This document shows positions 9,936-22,283 of a stretch of DNA of 64,000 nt, piece after piece. The translations under genes were made by a program, and so were the position numbers. Position 1 is the first letter of the stretch, and the number at the start of each line of letters is the position of its first letter. Under the pieces are notes generated by a model, which searched no databases, was not told the DNA's origin, and worked only from the letters and a program-made list of their open reading frames with translations. This DNA comes from Anniella stebbinsi (taxonomy: Eukaryota; Chordata; Lepidosauria; Squamata; Anniellidae). Location of the stretch: NCBI GenBank assembly GCA_029215795.1, contig JARDYH010000003.1, forward strand, positions 14,149,001 to 14,213,000. The letters run 5' to 3'.

Positions 9936-10504
9936 GCAAGGGGGGAGGTAAGTGTCCATCTCCCCACCCCAGGGCATAGCTAACAGCATCTTTAGAGTGG
10001 GGAAATTAAGTCAGGGAGAACGCCATGACTCCAATCCTGCCATGACTCCAATCCTACCCAGCTGCTTTTAAAAAAAAAAACAGGAGAAAAGACATTGAGC
10101 AATCACTTTTTCCCTACAGCAATTGAGGAAACACAGAGCATGACTTGATGAAACCAGGACTGATTTTTTATATCCTAAAGCAAATTCCACCTAAACAACT
10201 GAATGAGCCTCAGGACGCGGAACGTGGGGGAAATGTCACATCTTCCACATGACAGCCCGGGGCATCTGATGCTCTTCTGGAAAGAGTGCTTGCGACTATA
10301 GTATTAAGCTGTGGGCAAGGAACAAATAAAGACATGCAGAGGATGCCTTGTAGCCAGATCATTGGCACTTCTTGCTCTGGTATTGTCTATTCTGACAGCC
10401 GGCTTTACAAGGTCTTTTCTAGCATCGCTTCTATCCGAGATCCTTTTTTAAAAAAAAAAAAACAAGGATCCACCCTGGAACACTGTGCGTTCAAAGCGTC
10501 TGCT
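9936..10504. other. Intronic sequence, no named feature
   Basis: Mostly unique sequence. A local duplication (CGCCATGACTCCAATCCTGC and CATGACTCCAATCCTACC) lies at 10021-10058. A T-then-A run lies near 10445-10461. Confidence 0.4.
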
Positions 10505-10883
10505 TAGGGTTGGCAGGTGTCCTCTTTTACAGAGGACAGCAGGCTGTCAGAGGCCTGCCCTTCATTTGAAGTGGTCCTCCATTTGAAGGGCTTGACAGCC
10601 CAAATCTGGTATAAAGAGTAAAAACAAAAATCAGAAGGGAAAAAGCTGAGCCTTGAAGTAGCTCATCAACAGCACCTGGGCAGAAGACTGAATAAGGCAC
10701 ACAGGTCACCGTCTTTCACACTATGGTGGGATGTACTTTATTTCTATTTAAATTATCATAACTATTTCTAAATGTGCAACTATACATACAAATCAACATA
10801 TACAAATTTTATGCAAATCTGGGTCCTCTTTTTCGGCAAGACGCATGTCCTCTTTTTTTGGCCGTTTGTAAGAGGCCACCCTA
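10505..10883. mobile_element. hAT-like element, GGCAGGTGTCCTC type
   Basis: It starts TAGGGTTGGCAGGTGTCCTC and ends AAGAGGCCACCCTA. Inverted GTCCTCTTTTT motifs occur near both ends. The flanks cgtctgct and cccttgct match at five of eight bases, consistent with an old 8-bp duplication. No transposase remains. Confidence 0.65.
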
Positions 10884-11427
10884 CCCTTGCTGTGGCTTCT
10901 TTACAGAACATGCTATCCTCCAGAACTCGTCTTGAGTGAGTCTAACACTCTTTGTAGTGAGGTAGCAAGGAAACATCACACACAAGCCAACCTCCCAGGG
11001 ACTGTCACGGCTTGCTACAGGATTTCGGAAAATCCTTACGTTCATGAAGGACGCTTCCCTTCCCCTTAAACATATACTTTTGAACACAAAGATGCCACAG
11101 ATCTGTAATTTGAAAGCATGTCGTGTAATTCTAGTTCTCAGTGCTGTAATTTCCAGCAACCCTTCAATCGTAGCACTGTGCAACATGCAGGAAGCAAGGT
11201 GAGGTTGACAGCCCTGCAGGCACAGAGAAAAAGTGATCCAGTGCGTGAGGCATATTTTGAGAGTTTGGGCTGTGGCCCGGTCCACACTGCACTAGCATGC
11301 CGGCACAATCTTTGCCGAGGATTTCCCACATCCCCACAAGTGTTGTATACCACTTGAAAGTAAAAACAAATAATAGACGGAGGCTGAGGCCTGAGCTACA
11401 GATGGTCCAGAATGAGGTGGCGAGATC
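10884..11427. other. Intronic sequence, no named feature
   Basis: Open frames exist on both strands but none resembles a known family, and they overlap each other. I see no repeat. Confidence 0.4.
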
Positions 11428-11435
11428 CACTGAAG

Positions 11436-11975
11436 TAGGGATGGATGAGTGAATCAAGTCTAATTTCACACAGTTTGTGACTTTTTCGGTGTCCAGTTCA
11501 TTCCGTCCTGTTTCTGCTTCAGTTTGCGATTTTATTTTTAAAACGTCCAAACAAAAACGTATGTGTATTTTTCATGTGCCTTACTCAAAATATATACATT
11601 TTTGTATCCACTTCTCAAAATATGCACACTCCTGTACACTCATTTCCAAATAGACGCTTCTTTCGCAAGCGATTCCCCGCCCCCCTTTAAAATAAAGCAT
11701 TTTTGTGCGGGCACTTTTCAATACCATGCCTTCACCTTGAGGTAAGAACATTTTTGCTGAACTTTTCAGTAATATACACATTTTTGTACACACTTTTCTG
11801 TAACATATGCATTTTTATAAATATATATATTTCTGAATTGGAACAGTTACGCAGTGACAGTCACAAAATTTGGAAAGGTGTGAATGTCACCACCTAACAG
11901 CGTTTCGGTTCGTTAAGTGCAAATTTAGTAAGTTTGCATTAAAATTTGAATTGAACAAATTTCTCTGTCATCCCT
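11436..11975. mobile_element. AT-rich element with TAGGGATG ends and internal tandem units
   Basis: It begins TAGGGATGGATGAGTGAATC and ends TCTGTCATCCCTT. Between 11585 and 11830 a loose unit of about 32 bases, with core ATATACATTTTTGTA, repeats about six times. The flanks cactgaag and ccctgatg match at six of eight bases. Confidence 0.6.
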
Positions 11976-12220
11976 TCCCTGATGTAGTAGTATGGACTTC
12001 TGGAAAACAGCCCCAGATGTAACAAACATGACCCCTTTAACTATCCGTAGACCCACTGTGAAATGGCTATCCACTTCCCCCATAACAATGTAAGCACATA
12101 ACGCCCTCTCTCCCCTCAAATCTACAGGAATCCTGCTCTACGTATTGGGATAAAAGGGTAGGTAAACAAGAACATCTGATGGGCCTTGCCTGGCAGTGAC
12201 CAGGAATGCTTGCTAAGAAT

Positions 12221-12695
12221 GGGGACATGTCTACACCAGGGATTTATCCCGGGGTCGTCCCTAGGTCGTCCCTGTGCATCCACATGATGCACAGGGGATT
12301 CCGGGGGCAATTGGGGATGATCTAGGGATGACCCCGGGATAACCCCAGGATAACTGGGAATATCCCAGTTTTTCCGCCATCCTGGGTTATAAAACGGGAA
12401 TGGAGCCACACTGGGTGGCTCCGTGCCCATGGTGGTGGTGGGGAAGCAATTTCGCCATCCTCAGGATGGCGGGGGGGGTTGGGAGCGGGGTTTGTTTGTT
12501 TTTTTACCTTCCCTTTTCGGGTGGATTGGGTCCTCTTCCTTAAAAAAAAAAAAAAGGCACCCACGGTGCCCTTCTTTCCTTCTGGGATGCTGTGCAGCAA
12601 TGTAGACATCTGGGAAGGATCAAGGAAGCAGGTAAGTCTGCGATCCTCCCCCTCCCTCCCTCCCTCCCTCTACACCCTTAGGTGTAGACATGCCC
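12221..12695. mobile_element. CTACACC-type MITE, variant ends
   Basis: The left end is GGGGACATGTCTACACCAGG and the right end GGTGTAGACATGCCC. The interior has repeated GGGATAACCCCAGGATAAC-like motifs and a T-run/A-run near 12500-12555. The duplication is not clear. Confidence 0.6.
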
Positions 12696-14530
12696 TTGCT
12701 TTCCACTCCCCAGGTAAATGGCACACAGGTGCTGGGAACATCCCATGCCCAGAATTACGTTGACTAGAATGAGTTGTGGCAGAATTTAAAAAAAGAAAGG
12801 AGTGTAGCAACTAGTTTGCCTTGCAGGGTTGTTGTATATCCCTCTCCTGCTGTAGGTGGGGATGACATTATTTGCAGGGTCCCACGCATTAAAAAAAAGG
12901 TTCTTGAAAGTTAAAAATAAAATAAAGATATCAAGAAGTACAGCTTTTTCTGTGTGATAACCTGTACCTGATACATATTCCTTCCTCTATACAACTCTTA
13001 GGCACAGGATTCTATGTGTTAACAGGGTATCAATCTTATACAGCCAAAACTAGAGAAGTAAATCTCTGGAAAAACTATAAAAAGGGGGGATCTGAACTTA
13101 TTTATTGATTTATTTTTAAAAATGTGTTTTTCCCCAGGGATTTTTGAAAGGGGCTTTTTTCTTCCATATTTTTCTATTTTTTCCCTAAGTCTTCACATCT
13201 CTAGCCAAACCTGCATCAACCATGCACATGGAGAAGGTATCAACCAGCTCGGGGAAACTCCAAGATTTGAAGAAGTACAAAAAATATTTCAAAAAAAATC
13301 CTAAACTGCCTAATGAGGACTAGCATGTTGGCAAAACTGTTTGGCTGTTGGCAAAAACAAAAGGGGAAACCAGGTTGGAGGGAGCATGTAATGGAGTATC
13401 TGGCTGGCTGGAACCCTGAAAAGGAGCACTCCATACTGCATTGTTTTGTTGCAGACCCCATTTGTCCTTGACTTCTTTTGCATGTGATCACCCTAAGTGA
13501 TAAATATACTTATTTGGAAAGTATGCTATATGAACAGTTGTGATCTTTTTATAAAGGTGCCACAATTGACAGGGGCAAAAATACAATTTAGATCTTAACT
13601 AGCTCATCTTTTATTAGTAAGTAGCTGATGGTGTGCGTGGTGCGGGAAATGTTCAAGAACTTGACCTTTTCTACTGCAGTTTTTGTTTGACTGAATCAAT
13701 ATGACCCCAGCAAATCAATGCACTATCCTTCAAAAGAAGCCAATTTAGAAGGCTCTCTTTTGTGAACTGTGGCCAACGCTTTCCCTGACAAATTAAAATG
13801 GTTTGTCTGCAGGGGACAGAAATACTCACCAACTACCGCAAGCAGAGAACAAGAAGCAGCAAATACCTTTAGAGAAACATCTGCATTTTTTTTATTTTTT
13901 CGTTGTTTATTTTAAAACACGCGCATACACACACACACACACCACACAGGGAGACACGGAGCTTAAGAGTGTAGACAAACCAAACATGGGCATAAACAGC
14001 ACGGGATTTGTGTAAACAAGGTATTTTCGTTGGGAACATTTTGTTGTAGAAGGGCCGGGGGGCTTTTGAGACCCATCTCAAACTATTTCTGACTCCATCC
14101 AAAAGGTTTATATTTTCACAGGCTCCGTATTGGCCAAGAAACGACTTTAAAAAAGCAAAACCAAAAAAAAAAAACTTTTTTTTTCTGGCTATGTTGGTCC
14201 AAATGCAAGGCCAACCAGGTAGTACTCAATGTTTTGCTCCTGGAAAAATCCCATCGCGCCTTCCCATCTAAACAACCAATCACAAGTCATCATATTGTGC
14301 TAATGTAACCATGTGTGGGCCGAGAAAGAATATGCCTTGCTGGATACCCCCAACAGGCCTCATGATTATATTTTACATCTATCTATAAAAACAGAAAAGG
14401 GTTTGTCTGTCTGTCTGCACTATAGCGTCAATACTATGAAACCTAAATCCCTGAAACTTGGCATGCATACTAAAGGAACCCTGGGGGAGTGCATGCCAGG
14501 GGTATTTTGTTTTTAAAATGTATTATTTTT
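12696..14530. other. Intronic sequence with short A/T runs and a CA repeat
   Basis: A short (CA)n lies at 13928-13944, and A/T runs at 13888-13910 and 14165-14182. I recognise no named transposon or exon. Confidence 0.35.
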
Positions 14531-14545
14531 AATTCACTTAGGGAG

Positions 14546-14594
14546 CAATCCTATGTCCCCTAGACAGCCTGTGGGGTGGGGACATAGGATTGTT
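14546..14594. repeat. Short inverted repeat CAATCCTATGTCCCC
   Basis: CAATCCTATGTCCCC is followed 18 bases later by GGGGACATAGGATTG. The ATCCTATG core matches the palindromic family at 29880, 32488 and 37734. Confidence 0.55.
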
Positions 14595-15930
14595 CGGTTT
14601 CTTGGCTCCGAGGTCAGTCACAAGGCTCCAAACTCGGAGCCCAGAAACTGCGCTCTCCGCCCCCTCCCCTTAGCAGCCAGCACGGTTCTGACTATGTCTG
14701 CATATTCAGAAATGGAGTGCAGAGATGGGAAAAGGGGGTGTTCCTGGGGGTTGGGAGGAGACTGGGGCATCAGCCAAATGATGTTTCCTATGGCTGTCCC
14801 AACCTCCTTCCCTCCCCCTCTGAAACACCACTGCTAGATGGGCAAAATCGCCCATAAATGCAGGGTGGTTGGAGAGTGGAGGTGAAAATTGGATACTCAG
14901 CAGCCTTCGAGTTCGGAGGCTCTGACAATCTGAACTGAATTGCACCCTTAAATGTGTCATGTGGTTGAAGCTTGCAATAACATCTTCTGCCACTAGGCGT
15001 AGACTTCCCTAACGAGCTGACAGCTTTGTAGTCCATAAATATGAAGGTATGGGAGATTAGTAGACCAAGGATTTATATGTTGTGGGATGCCTCCACTGAG
15101 GGGAATGGAATGGACAGACCACTCCCTTATGGGTCTGTATGGGTACACTATGGCCAGGCCTGTGCCTAGGGGTTCCAGCAAGCATACCTTCACTCAGATG
15201 GGGCAGGCACAATGTGCCCAGCTTGACAGCTGAGCATGTTTCCTTGACAGCTTCGTTGTATCAAGCTCTGGCCTATTCCAACCCATGCGAAGTCAAGTCC
15301 ATTCACTACTACCACATATGAAAGTCATGAAAGGCAATAAATAAATAAATAAATAAATAAGCAGTGACCTGTGATATTTAGACCACCGCTCTTTGTGATG
15401 GGTCATTTATGCACTGGAATATATATAACCATCTCTCGGCTTCTATACGTAACTCATCTCTGCAAACCCAGGACGTGATGCGATTATGCTACTACAGTTT
15501 GCCTGCACAATTATCCCAAAATGAAGCTCCAGTACTTTTTGTTTGTTCTTCTCTTTGCTTCCAAGCTTACTTCAGTTAAGACTAAAATAACTCAAAAGGG
15601 GGTATAATCTCAGGGGAACTGCTCCTATAAAACAAGTCCTGCAAGAGACACTAACAGGAGATATTTCAGCAGAAGCAACCACCTAATTTACAAGAGGGCA
15701 GTCAGCCAATTATTCAGGCTTCATGCCAATTCATTAGTCTATTAAACATATATATTTACATAGTGTAAAACCTCAGTACAGAGTGGTGTGCTGTTGTTTT
15801 TCAGGATGCTCTGAAGATGTGCCCAGAGAGCTTTGACTATTGGGACGGATGGAAATGTAATAAATAAATAAATGGTCTAGCTGTTTTAAGAGTGAGAGAA
15901 ATGTTGCAAACTCAACAAATGAAAGCTTAA
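14595..15930. other. Intronic sequence with small LINE tails
   Basis: AATAAATAAATAAATAAATA at 15338-15360 and TGGACGGATGGAAATG-like sequence plus AATAAATAAATAAAT near 15840-15873 look like tail remnants. The rest is unassigned. Confidence 0.35.
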
Positions 15931-16460
15931 GTCTCAGTTCAGACAACACATTTCTCAACTGTGGAATTTTTACACCACCATTGAGAAATCTATTGTCTGG
16001 CGGGAAAACTCCACACAACGGTGGAGGGTGTTTTTTTTTAAAAAAAAACTCCACGTAGAATATCAACGCTGTGCAGAGGAGAGTTCCTGCACAACCGTTG
16101 TGTGGCGCGTTGTGTGGCTCCATGGAGTTTCCATTATGTTGAGTTAACTTTTCCCACTGGCTACAGAGTTCACTGGCAAGAGTGGCGAAAGGAGTGAGTG
16201 CCACTCTAGGAGAGCTGTCAGGATTGTTTTTTTTTCTCGCAGCAATGGCTGATGGAATACCATCGGGAGGACCGGGGGAGGGGAGAGGGCAGAGGAACTG
16301 TCAATCAAACATCACGATGGATTTTACTCAACTTCACAGTAGCCCACAGTCACACAACGGGTGAAGTTAGAACGTGTTGTGTGGTGAATACCTCCTCAAA
16401 ACTCAACTGTTGAGTGAAGTTTTCACAGTGCATTGACTAACGTGTCGTCTGAACTGAGCC
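15931..16460. mobile_element. MITE with TCAGTTCAGACAACAC ends
   Basis: GTCTCAGTTCAGACAACACA pairs with GTGTCGTCTGAACTGAGCC. Inverted CTCAACTGTGG/ACTCAACTGTTGAG segments lie near the ends, and a T-run/A-run is inside. The flanks TAA and TAC suggest a 3-bp duplication with one change. Confidence 0.7.
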
Positions 16461-18139
16461 TACCACTCATTAGAAAGAACTCTATAACAGAGTTCTTTTT
16501 CACTCCATTTGGGAGTATGGAATACAGAACAGTCCCTATTACATTAACACAGAGGTGGGAAACCTCAAGCCCGTGGGCCAAATCCGGCCTTCTAAGGCCG
16601 CACCCCCTTTTCCCTGACCAATCCCTGTTTGGTGATTTTTCCCCATTCCAAAAAATCAAAATGCCTTCCAAAGGCTCAGTAACTGGCAGTAAGAGCATTA
16701 AGGTAAAAAATGCTGGTATTTTTTTATGACTCCTTTTTCCTTTGGCCCCCTGCCCACCACTGGAATATGACCCCCGAGAGCTTCTCAGAAACTGAATTTG
16801 ACCCTCAGGCTGAAAAAGTTTCCACGCCCCTGCAGTAACACAACAAACGTGGCACCAAAAACAAACACGGCATCCAAGGCCCATCCGCACCGTGGAAATT
16901 CTCAAGGACTTATTGACAACAATTTCAAGCAACCGCTGCAAACTTCACTTGGCTTTTGTTCCCTATCCGACAAATGAATGCCATAGCAATTTCGCCATGA
17001 AAGGCAAAATATTGGCTAGCTGTGGCTGTCAGCTGGAAGGAAAAATTAACTTTAAGGGCTGCCTTTAAAAAGCAACAACAATATTTGGGGCAAGGGGAAG
17101 AGAGCCAGGACATCTGTGCATCTTGGATGCCTTTTGAGGACTCCCAAATCTTGCTTTTGTAGCTGCCGGGATTGTGAACAATCTCCCCCCACCTCCTTTG
17201 ATCAGCAATCCTAAAGCTCAAATACCTGGGAGTAAACCCCACTGAAAACAGTGGGACTTGCTTCTGAGTAAACATGCATTGGCGTGCACTGTCAAGCTGT
17301 AATCCTATGACCATTTATTTGGGAATATACCCAACTGCACTCGGCAGAGCTTGCACAGGAGCAAGCTGTTAAAGGTAGCGTTGTCTAATCTACCACAGCG
17401 GTTTTTTTAAGTTGTTCCTTGGGAGCTTAACGAGAGTTGCTCAATGAGAAAAATGAAGCTTCGCTGAAAGACAGCCGCCCGTCATTCCCCTGCAATGCTT
17501 ATACACAGGCATCCTAGGTCATGCATAGGGCGTTATTCTAGGTCACGGTGACACAAGGCAACTCTAAGGCCTAGGAAGGGTGGCCACTTATGCATCGTCA
17601 AAAATGAAGAAATCCATCACCAGAAAAGAGATCAGAGGACATGTATTTGCATAAAATGTCATATGCTAATTGATATGGGGAGGTGTAAATTTAGGAATAA
17701 TTACTCTAATTTAAAAATACAATATACACTGAGGAAGACTGTGACCATTATGACCTGTGTGTCTGGTCAGTCTCCTATCTAGGCACTATTGATGGGCAAA
17801 ATCAAGGCCCGTTTTCCTTTCTTAGGACTCTATCTTTAAACCAAACTGGGATTGGACAGGCCTTCAAACAGAGCAGGGGTGGGCAGCCTCTGGCCTTCGC
17901 AGTTGTTTTGGCCTACAACTCCCATAATCCCTTACCATTGGCCATGCTGTTGTATGCCAAAACATCTGGAGGGCCACAAACTGCTCACTTCTGAAATAGA
18001 GGACGCCTTCAAACACAGCACAGTCCTTGGTAAAGTAGGACACACGGCTACCCTAGTCCTAGCAGCCCCAGCCAATCTCCTGCCTCAACTGCATGCACAT
18101 CCTAGAAGAGCGGTTCTCAAACGGTGGTCCATTCAGGAC
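16461..18139. other. Intronic sequence with diverged repeats
   Basis: GAGGTGGGAAACCTCAAGCC (16550-16840) begins a widespread reptile repeat of the form 'ggtggggaacctc...ggccaaat'. TGGGAGTAAACCCCACTGAA (17200-17310) belongs to the ATCCTATG repeat group. The remainder is unassigned. Confidence 0.4.
17876..17996. repeat. Palindromic repeat centred on CCATTGGCCATG
   Basis: GTTTTGGCCTACAACTCCCA on the left pairs with GTATGCCAAAACATCTGGAG on the right. Related copies lie near 29736, 35555, 41680, 42820 and 55717. Confidence 0.6.
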
Positions 18140-18298
18140 TGAGGTGAGATTGTGGGCTCTCCCACACTAGAGGCATTCAAGAGGCAACTGGACAACCAGC
18201 TGTCAGGAATGCTTTAATGTGGATTCCTGCATTGGCAGGGGGTTGGACTCGATGGCCTTATAGGCCCCTTCCAACTCTACTATTCTATGACTCTATGG
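18140..18298 (+). mobile_element. CR1-type LINE 3' end
   Basis: AGAGGCAACTGGACAACCAG, GGGGGTTGGACTCGATGGCC and CCAACTCTACTATTCTATGA followed by CTCTATG match the CR1 3' end, including its short ATTCTATG tail repeat. Confidence 0.85.
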
Positions 18299-18742
18299 TG
18301 TTTGACATGGGCAGATTAACAAACAGGCTAACACAAGCCCAGCCAAGCAACCAAGATTTTCATAATATGTGCTGCTACACTCACCCTGCCTCTCAAAACA
18401 TAACCAGTTAAAAGGGTTCATCTCAACAGCCTGGCCTAGGGCCTGTGATTTTCACAATATATTAAAATCTGTGTTATGTATATTTTAATTTGCAGAATAA
18501 CAACAAAAACGTTCATTAAGTGGTCTGCTGAGATCCTCAGCAATTTTCAAGTGAGCCAGAAAAAACACAAAAAGTTGAGAACTGCCACCCTAGCACAGGA
18601 ACCCTCTGCAAAGTGTTGATGGCAGTTGTGTGACTCTTCCTTGGCAGACAAGTCAATAAGACATGATTCCCATTGGGTAGAAAGTTTGAAATCTGGATCT
18701 ACTGAATATAACCTGCAGCCCTACTTTACATACAATTCTAGC

Positions 18743-19029
18743 TGGGGTGACCATATGAAAAAGTGGACAGGGCCCCTGTATCTTACAGTTGAATTGGAAA
18801 GGGAATTTCAGCAGGTGTCATTTGTCTATATGTAGAACCTGGTGAAATTCCCTCTCCATCACAACAGTTAAAGCTGCAGGAGCCCTGCCCTCTTTTGTAT
18901 CTGGTCATCCTAGTATAACTCCTGAAGCTTTAACTGTTGTGATGCATACAAATGGCACCTGCTGAAATTCCCTTTTCTATGCAACTGTTAAAGATACAAG
19001 AGCCCAGTCCTTTTTCTATGGTCACCCTA
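18743..19029. mobile_element. hAT foldback MITE with internal deletion
   Basis: The order is A, B', a short remnant of B, then A'. It runs from TGGGGTGACCATATGAAAAA to TATGGTCACCCTA and is 287 bp instead of 320. The second B lost its outer part. The flanks attctagc and tatctaga share five of eight bases. Confidence 0.8.
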
Positions 19030-19561
19030 TATCTAGACACCAGTGCCCACTGGGAAAGTTAAGCATCGTTTATCGCTTTAGCCTCTCTATGTTTATCTGT
19101 GGGTCATATTGTTCAATATGTCCAATCAGTTAACATCAGATCAAGTATTTAAAGCTGGGAATCCGTTTCTCGGGAATTATATAATGAGGTTTCAAATGCC
19201 AAAAATTGAAGAAGGACTAATTGCAATTTCCAAACCTTTAAATGAAATTATTGGGGATGGAGGGGGGGGGGGTGTGTGAAGGAAGAAAGAAAACAATATA
19301 TTGGCACAGTATGAGCGCACACAAAATTTATGTAAGACCTACCCAGAAAGGGAACTTTTAATAACAAGCATAGCAGAAAAATTCATCTAAGTGGCACAAT
19401 TAACACTCTAAACATTTGTGGGTCACTAACCCCCCACCACCACAGATTCACACAGAAAATTACAGTACACATGTCTTACAGTGTGTCCCTGTCCTGGTTG
19501 TTTATTCAAGTGACACAACAGCTCCCAGCATACACTGTGTTTCTTTCAGCTCAGCATCTTT

Positions 19562-19595
<34 letters not shown>

Positions 19596-20673
19596 CACTT
19601 TACACACTGTTTAAAACCAGCTGAAAGCCTCCACTGTATTCCAACTTTTTTTCCTCCAGTAAGTTTAAAAAGATTGTGTTTCACACTTTTTGATAAATGA
19701 TTTTGTTCATCGCGGACCTCCACCTTACAAATTTTAAGAGTGTTTTTAATGACACTTTAATTAATGCTCAGAAAATCCATTTGGAGCCCATGTATGGGTT
19801 TCTTAGGAGTCAAAATCGGTTATTTTAAATAATCCTATTTCAGTAAGTTGCAAGAGAGCTGAACTTATTTATAACAGTTAATAATTATAATCATTAACTT
19901 TTTACTGAATTATGTAAGACAAGGGGATGCCTCTAATATTTGGGGGTGGAGGGGAATGTCCTGTGTTTACAGATAATGCTCTGTCATGGGCATTGCTAGA
20001 AAAGGAGGCATTTTGTCCTGGAATATACCAACTACATATAATATGAACTATTTCATCAATGTGATCATATCTACTGAGTCTTAGAACTTAATACAATGGA
20101 GAATGAGCTAGGGGAGAGAAACAGGATGGAGTCCTCAGAACCCCAATTTCCTCCAGAAAATCCTTTTGCATAACCCTTTAGCCCAATACCCAATCATCAC
20201 ATTTCATCAATTATTGCCTATTTTTCTTTTGCTTCCTCAAGCCCCATTTCCCTCCCCTTTCTCAGTAGTCTCCCCCATGCCAGGTTTTCAACTGTAATCG
20301 CTTGGGGCAGGGACCTACCTATCCTCTTATTCTTTGTAAAGCCCATGCCTAGCATAATGCATAAATACAGAAGAGTGATTTCAAGTAGAAAAGTGAACTA
20401 GACAGTTGGAAGAGGGAGCCAAATATCAGGATTCATGAATCTTCTTTACATCCCCACCCCCTCAAAAAAAATTTAAAAATAAAACAGAGTTCAAAGTTGC
20501 AAAACAATATCCAGTTTTAGAGATGCCATTGCAAGCTCAGTATTTTAAGGTGTGTTGGATCCTGTTATTAACAATTTTAATTTTTTTTTATTCTGCAATA
20601 ACTTTACTCTTGTCATATTTCCTTTGGTCTATGGACTGCAATAAAGGAAAGGAAATGAAAGGAAATCAACTTC
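19030..20673. other. Repeat-poor AT-rich intronic stretch with a TG repeat
   Basis: (TG)n lies at 19564-19592 and a G-run at 19262-19272. The remainder is AT-rich and free of recognised transposons, apart from a possible tail remnant near 20620-20660. No exon signal was seen. Confidence 0.4.
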
Positions 20674-20807
20674 GGGTAAAATCCAACATAAGTCCTACTT
20701 AGAGTAGACCCATCCCAATGTATGGGATTTAAGTTAGTCATGATTAACTTAAGTCCCATTCATTGCAATGAGCCTACTCTAAGTAGGACTTATGTTGGAT
20801 TTTACCC
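20674..20807. mobile_element. 134-bp palindrome with perfect 34-base arms, probable MITE
   Basis: The arm at 20674-20707 (GGGTAAAATCCAACATAAGT, then CCTACTTAGAGTAG) matches the inverse of 20774-20807 at all 34 bases. The inner 66 bases are a weaker inverted repeat. A half copy lies at 41622-41659. No target duplication is obvious. Confidence 0.75.
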
Positions 20808-21627
20808 TTGGTTTGCAAAGAACAGTACGCAGAAGTAGAAATGTACCTAGGAAAGAAAATAATTTGACAGGTGATGGCGGTGGTTAGGGAACAGATACAG
20901 ACAATCCTATGCACACGTATGAACTCAGTGGTACTTACATCTGAGTAAAATTTCTCAAGATTAGGCTGACAATGTTGGAAACTGCTCCTGGTTCTATATA
21001 ACATATGCATAATTAACCTAAACGGAGTGTGGCAACAAAGATGTTGCAATGGACGCAGTATAACAGGATTAAATATGAACATGGAGGATAAATCCAACAA
21101 AACATGGCAACCAGCAATATAAAATTCATAATCAGAGAATCTGTCTCACTGTCAGATTCTGAGATCTAAGTAGCAGCAGATGATCAGCCCTGTAAAAAAA
21201 AAAAAAGGGGGGGGAGTTGCCATTTATGCAATTTTTGCAGGCCTGTGGTCTGCTGTTTGCACTGAAACCAAAACCAAACAAAAGCATCCCAGCCTGATCA
21301 CTTGGAGATTTTCATTTGCCATAGGTGAGCAGCTAATTGCTTGGAGATGCATTACTGGTATCGGCAGCCTTGCTGGTGAACCACTGTCAAGACAACAGAT
21401 GGTGAGCTACCATTGGAAAGGCCACTGAGCTGATTCAGGAAGGCAGTACCTGCAGCCAAGAGAAGAGGTCAGCGGAGACATACCTCCCACCCTAAGAAGC
21501 AGCTATCTGGGAGAGTCTGTCACTCTGTGATACAGCCTGCGTTTGAATTATAAAATGGGCCCTGGTTCAATTTCCAATTAAGGGACTGAAAGACTACACA
21601 CACTGTCAAGTAAGGTTAAAAACACTG
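20808..21627. other. Intronic sequence, no named feature
   Basis: An A-run then G-run lies at 21194-21216. I see no repeat or coding signal that I can name. Confidence 0.35.
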
Positions 21628-21635
21628 GGTACGTC

Positions 21636-21957
21636 TAGGGTGACCATATCGAAAGGAGGACAGGGCTCCTGTATCTTTAACAGTTGTATAGAAAAGCATA
21701 TTTCAGCAGGTGTAATTTGTATGCAGGCAGCACCTGGTAGAATTCCTTCTTCATCACAACAGTTAAAGCTGCTCTAGCTATACTAGAAGAGTGACCAGAT
21801 ACAAAAGAGGGAAAGGCTCCTGCAGCTTTAAATGTTATGATGAAGAGGGAATTTCACCAGGTGCTGCATGTATACAAATGACACCTGCTGAAATTCCCCT
21901 TTCGATTCAACTGTTAAAGATACAGGAGTCCTGTCCTCCTTTCATATGGTCACCCTA
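21636..21957. mobile_element. hAT foldback MITE, complete (A-B'-B-A')
   Basis: It starts TAGGGTGACCATATCGAAAG and ends TTCATATGGTCACCCTA, 322 bp. The flanks ggtacgtc (21628-21635) and ggtacatc (21958-21965) match at seven of eight bases, a hAT-type 8-bp duplication. Confidence 0.9.
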
Positions 21958-22283
21958 GGTACATCAGACCCATTAAGGAACGCAGAGATTATCTCCTTTT
22001 CACCAAATGGAGCAACAGGGTTACAGGAGATGAAAATAAGACAAAATTGTTTGATAGAGGCCATATTGCTGTCTGCAAGTACACCCAAACCCCACATTTT
22101 ATTAGCCACTGTGCAAGCACATACCGAGAAGCTTTTACATGAATTCAGCATCGAAGTAGGGCATCCAATGAGGCCCAGTAGAGAGAAGTTTGGACAAGGC
22201 AGTAGAAGACCTTTGAAATCTCTGCTCAGCTTACTGAGAGGCCTTGGGCTTAGATTTGCACTTTGCTAGGCATGCCGTACTAG

